A stretch of DNA of 27,991 bases from NCBI GenBank assembly GCA_900544845.1, contig UQWV01000027.1:1-27991 (forward strand), given 5' to 3'. The first letter of the stretch is position 1. Each line of letters starts with the position of its first letter. This DNA comes from an uncultured Collinsella sp. (GTDB lineage: Bacteria; Actinomycetota; Coriobacteriia; Coriobacteriales; Coriobacteriaceae). The position numbers and the translations under genes were made by a program. This document shows positions 15,722-23,745 of this stretch, in pieces. The notes beneath the pieces were generated by a model, which saw nothing but the letters and a program-made list of their open reading frames with translations, did no database searches and was not told where the DNA came from.

Positions 15722-15740
15722 CCCTCCACCTGATGGGAGG
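15722..15740 (+). promoter_or_regulatory. mRNA hairpin that masks the ribosome-binding site
   Basis: CCCTCC (15723-15728 region) can pair with GGGAGG (15735-15740), which is the Shine-Dalgarno sequence of the small gene starting at 15749. An alternative pairing CACCT/AGGTG also covers it. Such sequestration is typical of type I toxin mRNAs. Confidence 0.5.
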
Positions 15741-15748
15741 TGATGCCC

Positions 15749-15874
15749 ATGACCGATTTGATTGATTTCGTGAGACTTCTGACCGCTTTGGTCTCGTTCT
15801 CCACGGCGCTCGTCGGCCTTTCCGAGGCACTCAAGCAGCGTTCGAAGCGCAACAGAAGGGGTCGCCGCCGCTAA
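15749..15874 (+). CDS. 41-residue hydrophobic/basic peptide, candidate type I toxin
   Basis: Not recognised as a named family. The peptide has a short acidic start (MTDLIDF), a hydrophobic helix over about residues 8-26 (VRLLTALVSFSTALVGL) and a strongly basic tail of Lys/Arg from residue 29 to the end. This is the layout of small membrane-acting type I toxins and the holin-like toxin peptides of Gram-positive bacteria. GGGAGG lies eight bases before the ATG; an in-frame ATG two codons upstream (15743) is too close to it. Context supports regulation: a LexA-like box in the promoter, a hairpin over the ribosome site, and a converging antisense promoter downstream. Palindromes bound the locus. 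Function is inferred and untested; a simple small membrane peptide remains possible. Confidence 0.55.
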   Translation: MTDLIDFVRLLTALVSFSTALVGLSEALKQRSKRNRRGRRR

Positions 15875-15899
15875 GGCGTTGACCCCCTAATGCAAACAA

Positions 15900-15934
15900 C
15901 GGCGCTGCCCAGCTTTCCAGAACTTGGGCTGCCG
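15900..15934. terminator. Hairpin in the overlap of toxin mRNA and antisense RNA
   Basis: GCCCA (15907-15911) pairs with TGGGC (15925-15929), extended by CGGC/GCCG (15900-15903, 15931-15934) across an internal loop. It is about 25 bases after the stop codon. It has no good U tract on the plus strand and may instead be a folded region in both overlapping transcripts. Confidence 0.45.
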
Positions 15935-15942
15935 TCGACACT

Positions 15943-15971
15943 ATTCTACCCACGAATGACATTTTGAACAA
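15943..15971 (-). promoter_or_regulatory. Candidate antisense-RNA promoter facing the toxin-like gene
   Basis: On the minus strand TTGTTC (15966-15971), 17 bases, TAGAAT (15943-15948). Transcription would start near 15936 and run into the 3' end of the small gene, as in type I antitoxin RNAs. The -10 box is good, the -35 only half matching. Confidence 0.4.
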
Positions 15972-16027
15972 TCAGCAATGCCGCTCCAAAAGCCAGGCAC
16001 AACTGGCACAACCTAGGCGGTCGCTGA

Positions 16028-16058
16028 ATGTGACAAAGAGGCTGCCCCTTCGTCACAT
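16028..16058. repeat. Palindrome, copy 2
   Basis: Near-palindrome with perfect outer arms atgtgac/gtcacat, equal to copy 1 at 15596-15622 except for three bases. It lies about 90 bases before the TetR gene. Together the two copies delimit a segment of about 460 bases. Confidence 0.7.
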
Positions 16059-16083
16059 CCCAAATATTGCCTTTACGTGTTGA

Positions 16084-16129
16084 TGCACACGGTGTGCAAT
16101 AATACTCGCACTGTGCAATAGCGCACAGT
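16084..16129. promoter_or_regulatory. Two operator-like palindromes before the TetR gene
   Basis: TGCACAC-G-GTGTGCA (16084-16098) and ACTGTGC-N6-GCACAGT (16110-16129) are both perfect dyads sharing the half-site TGTGC/GCACA. An AATAAT -10-like box (16098-16103) abuts the first. Placed 20-65 bases before the TetR start, they are probably its own binding sites, giving autoregulation of the operon. Confidence 0.6.
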
Positions 16130-16149
16130 CTGAGTAACAAGGAGGACGC

Positions 16150-16860
16150 TTGTCCCAGCTCGAGAAATGCGACCGCCGGTCCCTTCGCTCACAGCGTGCC
16201 CTTCGCCAGGCGCTTGCCAGCGAGCTTGCCGAAAGCGGCGACCTTTCGCGCATTAACGTCGCGTCGCTCACCGAGCGCGCTGGCCTTACGCGCCGCACGT
16301 TCTATTCGCACTACCGCGATATCCCCGACTTTATCAATCAAATCGAGGACGGCTTGCTGGCCGAGATCCGTGAGCGCATTGAGCTCATCACCGCAGCTCA
16401 GCTGCCCGATCTCTATCACAACATCGATGAGCTCGAGCCGGCACCCGGTTCGGTTGAGTTGCTGCGCTACCTTGCGGCCAACCGCGATTTAATCGGATCG
16501 CTGCTGGGCCCGGGCGGCGACCCCGCCTTTATTAAAAAGATCATCGATACCGCACGCGAGGCCGTGGTGCCGCGCGCACAGACGGGCATTTTGGGCTTGG
16601 CGCTGGGCACCTTCTTTGACTACTACGTCACCTATGTCGTGAGTGCCGAGGTCGGCATGATCCAGCGTTGGTTTGAGCGTGACCTTTCTGAATCGCCCGA
16701 GACCATGGCGCGCATTATGACGGTTATCGCCTTTGTGCGCCCCGGCGACCTGTATGGCCAACCCATCGATATCAACGTGCCGGAATACGGCATGAAGCTA
16801 TTGAACCTGCAGCTCGAGGACGCGGTCGACACCACCGCAACCGTCGAGTCCAACAACTAA
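16150..16860 (+). CDS. TetR/AcrR-family transcriptional regulator
   Basis: 236 residues. DNA-binding helix-turn-helix at about residues 34-60 (INVASLTERAGLTRRTFYSHYRD), preceded by a basic N-terminus. The C-terminal ligand and dimer domain is unlike well-known members and its ligand is unknown. The start is TTG at 16150, because AAGGAGG lies four bases before it and no other start fits. Two perfect palindromes upstream are candidate operators. The activase/dehydratase giant starts 11 bases after the stop codon, so the regulator almost certainly controls that gene; an acyl-CoA or carboxylic acid ligand would be a reasonable guess only. Confidence 0.9.
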   Translation: MSQLEKCDRRSLRSQRALRQALASELAESGDLSRINVASLTERAGLTRRTFYSHYRDIPDFINQIEDGLLAEIRERIELITAAQLPDLYHNIDELEPAPGSVELLRYLAANRDLIGSLLGPGGDPAFIKKIIDTAREAVVPRAQTGILGLALGTFFDYYVTYVVSAEVGMIQRWFERDLSESPETMARIMTVIAFVRPGDLYGQPIDINVPEYGMKLLNLQLEDAVDTTATVESNN

Positions 16861-16871
16861 GAGGAGAGACA

Positions 16872-19800
16872 ATGAGCAAACTCGTCGAGGGCATTAAAGA
16901 CCGTGTGGTCGCTGCCGCGCGTGAGGCTGCACCCGCCGTGGTGGATGCCGCGCAGAAGGCCGCGACCGCAGCTGCCGAGAAAGTTGCCGAGGCAGTTGCC
17001 GATGCCAAGAACGCGGCAGGGGAGGCGTCCGTCGCTAGCGAGCCCGCCCCCGCCGCTGAGCCCGTAGCCGCCACCGCCGCCCACGCCCCCGAAGGCGCGA
17101 TCTTCAACCCCGGCAACGCCCACGGCAACCTGCACCTGGGCATTGACGTGGGCTCCACCACCGTTAAGCTCGCCGTACTCAACGACGATAACCAGATCGT
17201 CTACGCCAAGTACCAGCGCCACCACACCGACGTCCGTGCCTGCGCCCGCGACCTGTTCGAGGGCGCTGCGACGGTGCTGCCGACGGCCCAGATGACCTGC
17301 GCCATTACCGGCTCGGGCGGCCTGCTGCTGTCCCAGTGGCTCGACCTGGAGTTTGTCCAGGAGGTCATCGCCAGCAAGCGTGCCGTCGAGACCCTCATCC
17401 CGGCCACCGACGTCGCCATCGAGCTGGGCGGCGAGGACGCCAAGATCATCTACTTCGACAACGGCATCGAGCAGCGCATGAACGGCACCTGCGCCGGCGG
17501 CACGGGCGCGTTCATCGACCAGATGGCAACCCTGCTGCACACTGACGCCAGCGGCCTTAACGAACTCGCGGCCAACGCCACCACCATCTATCCCATCGCC
17601 AGCCGCTGCGGCGTTTTTGCCAAGACCGACGTGCAGCCGCTGCTCAACGAGGGCGCCCGCCCCGAGGACGTGGCCGCCTCCATCTTCCAGGCTGTCGTGA
17701 CCCAGACCATCTCGGGCCTGGCGTGCGGCCGTCCCATCCGCGGCAACGTCGCCTTCCTGGGCGGCCCGCTGCAGTATCTCTCCGAGCTGCGCCACCGCTT
17801 CTACCTCACGCTCAATCTGGACGAGGAGCACCGTATCGTGCCCCAAAACGCTCACCTGTTTGTGGCGAGCGGCGCCGCCATGGCGCACGAGTCCAACAAG
17901 CTCAGCACGTTCCCGCAGCTCATCGGGGCCATCGATGCCCTGGGTGACACGCAGGGTGCCGAGGTCGAGCGTCTGGATCCGCTCTTTGCCACCGACGAGG
18001 ACTTTGCCGAGTTCAAGACCCGCCACGACACCGAGGTCGTCCCCAAGGGCAAGCTCGAAGGCTACACCGGACGCGTGTTCATCGGCATCGACGCCGGCTC
18101 CACCACCATGAAGGCCGCGCTCGTGGGCGAGGACGGTCAGCTGCTGCACACCTGGTACGGCAACAACAACGGCGACATCCTAGGCACGGCCAAGGTCATC
18201 ATGGCCGATTTCTACAACCACATCCCCGCGGGCTGCACCATCGGCCACGTGACCACCACGGGCTACGGTGAGGCGCTGCTCATCGAGGCCCTCAAGGCCG
18301 ATTCCGGCGAGATCGAGACCGTCGCGCACCTGCGCGGCGCCAAGGCGTTCCTGCCCGGCGTCGAGTTCATTCTGGACATTGGCGGCCAGGACATGAAGTG
18401 CCTGCGCGTCAAGGACGGCGTCATCGAGCACATCATGCTCAACGAGGCCTGCTCGTCGGGTTGCGGTAGCTTTATCGAGAGCTTCGCCGTCTCTATGAAC
18501 ATGGACGTGCGCGCGTTCGCCAACGCCGCCATCCATGCCAAAGCCCCGGTCGACCTGGGAAGTCGCTGCACGGTCTTTATGAACTCGCGCGTCAAGCAGG
18601 CGCAAAAGGAAGGCGCCACGGTGGGCGACATCGCCGCCGGCCTGTCCTATTCCGTCATCAAGAATGCCCTGTTCAAGGTCATTAAGCTGCGCGATCCCAA
18701 GGAGATCGGCAGCCAGGTAATCGTCCAGGGCGGCACCTTTATGTCCGATGCCACGCTGCGCGCGTTTGAGCAGCTCACCGGCGTTCATGCCGTGCGTCCC
18801 GACATCGCCGGCTGCATGGGCGCCTACGGTGCGGCCCTGCTCGCCCGCGATCGCGCCGGCGCCGACGGCACCTCGACCATTCTTTCGGCTGAGGACATCG
18901 CGCACCTCACCGTGACGCAAAAGCATGTCCGCTGCGGCCGTTGCTCCAACAACTGCCAGCTTACCGTCAACGACTTTGGCGGCGGTAGGCGCTTCATTAC
19001 CGGCAACCGCTGCGAGAAGGGCGCCGGCCACAAAAAGCAGAAGACTGAGGCCCCCAACCTCTTCAAAAAGAAAAACGAGCTGCTCTTTGACCGCGAGGTC
19101 CTGAGCCCCGACGAGGCCCCGCGCGGCACCGTGGGTATCCCGCGCGCACTCAACATGTACGAGAACTACCCCTTCTGGCATGCGTTCTTTACGCGCCTGG
19201 GCTTTAGCGTGCAGCTGTCCGACCAGTCGAGCAAAAAGACCTACCAGGCGGGCATCGAGTCCATGCCGTCCGAGAGCGTGTGCTATCCGGCCAAGATGAG
19301 CCACGGCCACGTGATGAACCTCATTGACCGTGACGTCGACTTTATCTGGATGCCGTGCGTGCGCTGGGAGCGCAAGGAGGATCCGACCGCCGGCAACTGC
19401 TATAACTGCCCCATCGTCATGAGCTACCCCACGGCGCTGGCGCTCAACATCGACGAGATCCGTGAGCAGAACATCGAGTTCCTGTACCCGTTTGTGCCCT
19501 ATCACGACAAGACCGAGCTCAAGCGCCGTCTATACCAGGTGCTCGCCGTCGACCGTGTGGCCGATGCTGAGGCCGGTCGCGGTCGCGTGCGCGGTCCCAA
19601 GATCACGCGCTCTGAGGTCGATGCCGCCGTCAACGCCGCCTACGAGGCCGACGCGCGTTTTCACGAGGACATCCAGACCATGGGCGAGGAGGCCCTTAAG
19701 TGGGTCGAGGACCACGGCGGCCACGGCATCGTACTCGCCGGTCGTCCCTACCATAACGACCCCGAGATCAACCATGCCCTGCCCGAGCTTATCTCGAGCT

Positions 19801-21659
19801 TTGGCTTTGCGGTCTTTACCGAGGATTCGCTCGCGCATCTGGTGAAGCCCGAGCGTCCGATTCGCGTCGTCGATCAGTGGATGTATCACAGCCGCCTGTA
19901 CGCCGTCGCCCGTTTTGTGACGATGCGCAACGACCTGGACCTGATCCAGCTCAATTCCTTCGGCTGCGGCCTGGACGCTCTGACCACCGATCAGGTGCAG
20001 GAGATTCTGGAAGCCAGCGGCAAGATCTACACCGTGCTCAAGATTGACGAGGTGTCCAACTTGGGCGCCGCGCGTATCCGTATTCGCTCGCTCATGGCGG
20101 CGCTCAAGGACCAGGAGGCCGAGCGCTTGGCCGAGGCTACGGCCGCGGGCGAGACTTACGAGCAGGGCGATGCCGCGCCGGTGGCGCCCTCCACGGATGC
20201 CCCCGCGTTCGCGAGCCGTAAGTACACGTTCGAGGCGCAGCGCGAGAGTGCTTCGACCGCGTGGCCCAAGGTGCCCTTTACCGAGCAGATGCGCGAGGAG
20301 GGCTACACCATCCTGTGCCCGCAGATGGCGCCGATCCACTTTGACCTGGTCAAAGAGGTGTTCCGTGGTGCTGGCTACAACTTGGAGCTGCTGCCCTCGA
20401 CCGATCACGATGCCGTCGAGGCCGGCCTGCGCTACGTGAACAACGACATCTGCTATCCGTCGATCCTGGTGACGGGCCAGATCATGGAGGCCATCGAGAG
20501 CGGTCGATACGACCTGTCCAAGACAGCCGTGGTTATCAGCCAGACCGGCGGCGGCTGCCGTGCCACCAACTACATCGCACTCATCCGCAAGGCCCTGCGC
20601 GAGAGCGGCCACCCCGAGATCCCGGTGATCTCGCTTTCGGCCGTGGCGCTGGGCGAGGACAACCCTGGCTTTAAGATTACGCCGGCGCTGCTTAAGCAGG
20701 CAGTCTACGCGGTGCTCTTTGGCGACGTGATGATGCAGATGCTCTATCGCTGCCGCCCGTACGAGGCTACGCCCGGTGCCGCCAACGCGCTCTACGAGGA
20801 GTACATGGCGCGCGCTCGCAAGCTGGCGCCCAAGTTTAACCGCCACAACTACACCAAGCTGTGCCGCGAGGCCATCCGCGCGTTCGACACCATGCCGCTC
20901 GTGGGCGAGGGTACCAAGCCGCGCGTGGGCGTGGTCGGCGAGATCCTGGTCAAGTTCCATCCCACAGCCAACAACCACGTGGTCGATGTCATCGAGCGCG
21001 AGGGCTGCGAGGCCGTGGTGCCGGGTCTGCTCGACTTTTTCCTGTACTCCATGAGCAACGCCGAGCTGCAGAAGGACGAGTTGGGAAGCTCCGCTACCAC
21101 GCGCGCTGGTATGCAGGCGCTCATCAAGCTCGTGGACTGGATGCGCACGCCGGTGGAGGAGATGCTCGAGAAGTCCCGCCGCTTCGAGGCGCCCGAGCGC
21201 ATCGGCACCATGGCCGACAAGGCCCGTACGGTGCTTTCGGTGTGCAACAACATGGGCGAGGGCTGGTTGCTCACGGCCGAGATGCTCGACCTGATCGACC
21301 ATGGCGCACCCAACATCATCTGCACGCAGCCCTTTGCGTGCCTGCCTAACCACGTGGTGGGCAAGGCCGTGATCAAGGAGCTGCGCCGTCAACATCCCGA
21401 GAGCAACATCGTTGCGGTGGACTACGACCCCGGTGCGTCCGAGGTCAACCAGCTCAACCGCATCAAGCTCATGATTAGCGTGGCCAAGGAGAACATGCGC
21501 GCCGGCAAGGGCTTTAAGCTCGAGAAGGTGGCGCCGCTCGCGATGGACGAGGTCACCGGGCAGATGCGTGCCCATGACGGCTGCGTGAGCTGCGGGCCGG
21601 CCAGCGAGGAGGCCGTTGCATCGGTCGCCAAGCGTCTGGGACGCGGCATTAAGAAGTAG
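16872..21659 (+). CDS. Giant 2-hydroxyacyl-CoA dehydratase activase / dehydratase-related fusion protein
   Basis: 1595 residues. Residues 1-78 are an Ala/Lys/Glu-rich amphipathic helix region plus an Ala/Pro linker, unlike the rest. Activase module 1 (about 87-345) has the ATP motif GIDVGSTTVK (90-99) and cluster cysteines C207 and C246. Activase module 2 (about 402-660) has GIDAGSTTMK and C527/C531 with C566. Both pairs are 39 apart, as in HgdC (C127/C166). A Cys-rich link CGRCSNNC...C (688-714) follows. Then come a DUF2229-like region (about 752-1075, with C804, C829, C843, C846) and an HgdB-like part (about 1135-1500, with C1194 and C1229), ending in a CxxC near 1571-1574. Members couple ATP hydrolysis to low-potential electron transfer for radical dehydration or related reductions, but this fused type has no established substrate. 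GAGGAG lies before the ATG; TetR partner upstream, strong terminator downstream. Confidence 0.93.
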   Translation: MSKLVEGIKDRVVAAAREAAPAVVDAAQKAATAAAEKVAEAVADAKNAAGEASVASEPAPAAEPVAATAAHAPEGAIFNPGNAHGNLHLGIDVGSTTVKLAVLNDDNQIVYAKYQRHHTDVRACARDLFEGAATVLPTAQMTCAITGSGGLLLSQWLDLEFVQEVIASKRAVETLIPATDVAIELGGEDAKIIYFDNGIEQRMNGTCAGGTGAFIDQMATLLHTDASGLNELAANATTIYPIASRCGVFAKTDVQPLLNEGARPEDVAASIFQAVVTQTISGLACGRPIRGNVAFLGGPLQYLSELRHRFYLTLNLDEEHRIVPQNAHLFVASGAAMAHESNKLSTFPQLIGAIDALGDTQGAEVERLDPLFATDEDFAEFKTRHDTEVVPKGKLEGYTGRVFIGIDAGSTTMKAALVGEDGQLLHTWYGNNNGDILGTAKVIMADFYNHIPAGCTIGHVTTTGYGEALLIEALKADSGEIETVAHLRGAKAFLPGVEFILDIGGQDMKCLRVKDGVIEHIMLNEACSSGCGSFIESFAVSMNMDVRAFANAAIHAKAPVDLGSRCTVFMNSRVKQAQKEGATVGDIAAGLSYSVIKNALFKVIKLRDPKEIGSQVIVQGGTFMSDATLRAFEQLTGVHAVRPDIAGCMGAYGAALLARDRAGADGTSTILSAEDIAHLTVTQKHVRCGRCSNNCQLTVNDFGGGRRFITGNRCEKGAGHKKQKTEAPNLFKKKNELLFDREVLSPDEAPRGTVGIPRALNMYENYPFWHAFFTRLGFSVQLSDQSSKKTYQAGIESMPSESVCYPAKMSHGHVMNLIDRDVDFIWMPCVRWERKEDPTAGNCYNCPIVMSYPTALALNIDEIREQNIEFLYPFVPYHDKTELKRRLYQVLAVDRVADAEAGRGRVRGPKITRSEVDAAVNAAYEADARFHEDIQTMGEEALKWVEDHGGHGIVLAGRPYHNDPEINHALPELISSFGFAVFTEDSLAHLVKPERPIRVVDQWMYHSRLYAVARFVTMRNDLDLIQLNSFGCGLDALTTDQVQEILEASGKIYTVLKIDEVSNLGAARIRIRSLMAALKDQEAERLAEATAAGETYEQGDAAPVAPSTDAPAFASRKYTFEAQRESASTAWPKVPFTEQMREEGYTILCPQMAPIHFDLVKEVFRGAGYNLELLPSTDHDAVEAGLRYVNNDICYPSILVTGQIMEAIESGRYDLSKTAVVISQTGGGCRATNYIALIRKALRESGHPEIPVISLSAVALGEDNPGFKITPALLKQAVYAVLFGDVMMQMLYRCRPYEATPGAANALYEEYMARARKLAPKFNRHNYTKLCREAIRAFDTMPLVGEGTKPRVGVVGEILVKFHPTANNHVVDVIEREGCEAVVPGLLDFFLYSMSNAELQKDELGSSATTRAGMQALIKLVDWMRTPVEEMLEKSRRFEAPERIGTMADKARTVLSVCNNMGEGWLLTAEMLDLIDHGAPNIICTQPFACLPNHVVGKAVIKELRRQHPESNIVAVDYDPGASEVNQLNRIKLMISVAKENMRAGKGFKLEKVAPLAMDEVTGQMRAHDGCVSCGPASEEAVASVAKRLGRGIKK

Positions 21660-21689
21660 CTGGCCTGCTATGGGCTAGATATGAGACAA

Positions 21690-21725
21690 ACGGGTGGTAG
21701 CCGTACCGGCTACCACCCGTTTTTG
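21690..21725 (+). terminator. Strong terminator of the TetR-activase operon
   Basis: A perfect 14-base-pair stem (21690-21703 with 21707-21720), three-base loop and TTTTTG tail, 30 bases after the stop codon. Confidence 0.92.
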
Positions 21726-21778
21726 TTGGACATATGTGGTGTAAATTGCCTCGCTTTCCTCTCCTGCGAGCTTGGATT

Positions 21779-21905
21779 TCGGAAGTGCGGGGAAAAACTC
21801 GGAACCTCAGAGCACACCGCCCTTTTCGACTCTTGTGACCTGCGGTTTTGTTGCCTAAAAAGCCGGTCTGGTCGGCGGCATTTCGATTTTTCCCCGCACT
21901 TCCGA
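21779..21905. repeat. 127-base inverted-repeat element, perfect 19-bp arms
   Basis: tcggaagtgcggggaaaaa (21779-21797) is exactly complementary to 21887-21905, with 89 bases between. The interior has no open frame worth reporting, but carries a small G+C-rich dyad around 21862-21879. It may be a miniature inverted-repeat element or a structured RNA; no flanking target duplication is visible. The remainder of the 416-base gap 21660-22075 holds the preceding terminator and an A+T-rich leader of the next gene, without a clear promoter. Confidence 0.65.
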
Positions 21906-22075
21906 CAACTGCTGCCCGGTGGCACCAATAACGGGCTACAGAAAGCTAAGATAATGAATATGTGTAGCCGTTCGCGGCAAAAAACCATCCGTTTATAGAA
22001 CCCACCCCCAGCGCGCGTCATCCTTACGGTTGAATAAATACACATCTATGGAATTACGTAAGAGAGGACCGTTCC

Positions 22076-23035
22076 ATGAGCTACAAGACCGTTTGCGTTG
22101 CCGGCGGCGGCGTGTTGGGAAGCCAGATTGCCTTTCAGGCTGCCTACTGCGGCTTTGATGTGACGATCTGGCTGCGCAGCGAGGGCAGTATCGGCCGCAC
22201 CCAGCCCAAGATCGATCATGTGCGCGAGGAGTACATCGCTGCCATCGAGGGCATGGCGGACGGTACGGGCGAGTGGTGCGCCGGTATCGCCGATAGCGGC
22301 CAGCCCTTCGACAAGGAGGCGGCACTCTCCGCCGTCGAACGTGCCTATTCCACGCTCAAGCTGGAGCTTGATCTTACCAAGGCCGTGGCCGATGCCGACC
22401 TGGTCATCGAGTCTATGGCCGAAGACACCCAGGCAAAGATCGGCTTCTACAAGAAGCTCGCTCCGGTCCTTCCGCAAAAGACCGTTGTCGTGACGAACTC
22501 CTCTACGCTGCTGCCGAGCACCTTTGCCAAGTACACCGGCCGCCCCGAGAAGTACCTGTCGCTGCACTTTGCCAACTCCATCTGGAAGAACAACATGACC
22601 GAGGTCATGGCTCAGAGCCAAACCGACAAGCGCTATTTCGATGAGCTCGTCGACTTTGCTAACGATATCCGTATGCTTGCCCTGCCCGTCAACAAGGAAA
22701 AGAACGGCTATCTGCTCAACTCCATGTTGGTGCCGTGGTTGCTTTCGGGCCTTGACCTGTACGTCTCGGGCGTGAGTGACCCCAAGAGCATCGACCTCGC
22801 GTGGACGCGCGGCACCGGCGCTCCCAAGGGCCCGTTCCGCGTATTCGACACCGTGGGCATCCAGACGGCGTACAACATCGTTATGCAATATCAGAAGGTC
22901 CCGGGCCTGGTGAGCCCGCTGCTCAAGAAGATGATGATGCCCTACAACTTTAAGGCCATGGCGTCCGTCCTCAAGAAAATGCTCGACGAAGGTAAGCTGG
23001 GCGAAAGCTCGGGCGAGGGCTTCTTCAAGTACTAA
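22076..23035 (+). CDS. 3-hydroxyacyl-CoA dehydrogenase
   Basis: 319 residues. NAD-dependent interconversion of 3-hydroxyacyl-CoA and 3-ketoacyl-CoA in fatty-acid or butyrate-type metabolism. Rossmann motif AGGGVLG (9-15); second NAD-domain elements at VIESMAED and TNSSTLLPS; catalytic-type LHFANS (His) followed by Glu in TEVM and Asn in KNGYLLNSML, matching the S-H-E-N set of the family. The C-terminal helical domain ends GEGFFKY. GAGAGG lies before the ATG. It stands alone between a repeat element and a hairpin. The activase/dehydratase protein upstream also belongs to acyl-CoA chemistry, but shared function is not shown. Confidence 0.92.
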   Translation: MSYKTVCVAGGGVLGSQIAFQAAYCGFDVTIWLRSEGSIGRTQPKIDHVREEYIAAIEGMADGTGEWCAGIADSGQPFDKEAALSAVERAYSTLKLELDLTKAVADADLVIESMAEDTQAKIGFYKKLAPVLPQKTVVVTNSSTLLPSTFAKYTGRPEKYLSLHFANSIWKNNMTEVMAQSQTDKRYFDELVDFANDIRMLALPVNKEKNGYLLNSMLVPWLLSGLDLYVSGVSDPKSIDLAWTRGTGAPKGPFRVFDTVGIQTAYNIVMQYQKVPGLVSPLLKKMMMPYNFKAMASVLKKMLDEGKLGESSGEGFFKY

Positions 23036-23036
23036 A

Positions 23037-23075
23037 AAAATGACCTCTCGGGGACGGAGGAAAACGGATCATTTT
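23037..23075. terminator. Hairpin / palindromic repeat after the dehydrogenase gene
   Basis: Outer arms aaaatga (23037-23043) and tcatttt (23069-23075) enclose an inner CCTC...GAGG hairpin with a GGGGACGG loop. It starts at the stop codon and can end transcription from either side. The sequence looks like a dispersed palindromic repeat rather than a simple terminator. Confidence 0.55.
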
Positions 23076-23118
23076 CGACCGCCAACAGTGAGAAGATGGA
23101 CCCAGAAATAGAAAGGAG

Positions 23119-23595
23119 TGGCAATGGGCCGGCTCGGGCTTTGAGGACAAGCTGCTGCAGGACCAGGGCGATTTTTCGCTCAATGCAGGCCAGCACAGTG
23201 TGACCTATCTGCCAAACGACGAGACGACCGCGACCGGTCGCTACCAGGTGCTGCTGTACGACAACAACTTTGGTGCGGCCGAGAGCTATCCCAAGTTCGA
23301 CTGGGGCCAGCTGGGCGCCGCAGTGGTGACCGACTACAACAAGGGAACGCATTCGTTTGGGCGCATCTTTACGGTGGACGAGACCGCGCACACCTACGAG
23401 CTCGAAGACCAGATTGCCGTGCCGTTTTCGGGCTATGTGAGCAGTGCGCAGCGCGTCGGTGATTCGAATAGCATGCTCGTGGCTTCGGGCCAGGCCAAGA
23501 CCTTTACTGAGTACGATCGCTATGGACTGCCCATCGCTACCTACGAGATGGAAGCCGAGAAGTACATCTACCGCGTGTACAAGTACGAGCTGTAG
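23119..23595 (+). pseudogene. C-terminal remnant of an arylsulfate sulfotransferase (ASST family)
   Basis: An open frame of about 158 residues ends at 23595. It begins WQWAGSG without a start codon and continues with GQHSVTYLPN, LLYDNN and a beta-propeller-like series, resembling the end of ASST proteins (about 500-600 residues), which transfer sulfate between phenolic compounds. The usual Q-H-D...L-P-N-G pattern is visible as QHS...LPN. The N-terminal two thirds are missing, and the sequence directly upstream is a hairpin repeat. An in-frame GTG at 23200 could start a short protein but has no ribosome site. I infer a deletion remnant. Confidence 0.6.
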
Positions 23596-23697
23596 GGCCG
23601 CGCTTAGGTTTGACCAATGGAGTATGAAAACACGCCGTTCGCCGATGCCCCTTCCGCGAGTGGCGGCCATATGGTTTGATGTCAGAAACATATAGTT

Positions 23698-23717
23698 GTC
23701 GCCTGCCTGCTGGCGAC
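23698..23717 (+). promoter_or_regulatory. Hairpin in the leader of the 23786 gene
   Basis: GTCGCC (23698-23703) pairs with GGCGAC (23712-23717) over an eight-base loop, about 28 bases before a short leader ORF. It may be a leader regulatory structure. Confidence 0.35.
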
Positions 23718-23745
23718 GTTCCCCCTGATATCGGAGGTTCCAGGT

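Noticed and set aside
19530..21575. 681-residue minus-strand open frame opposite the activase gene, and similar long frames at 16857-18149 and 18180-19505
   Set aside because: They mirror a strongly conserved plus-strand gene; such shadows arise from codon bias in G+C-rich DNA, and they show no domain or ribosome site.
23200..23595. A complete 131-residue gene starting at GTG 23200
   Set aside because: Family-like sequence continues in frame upstream of it without a start codon, which points to a truncated larger gene.
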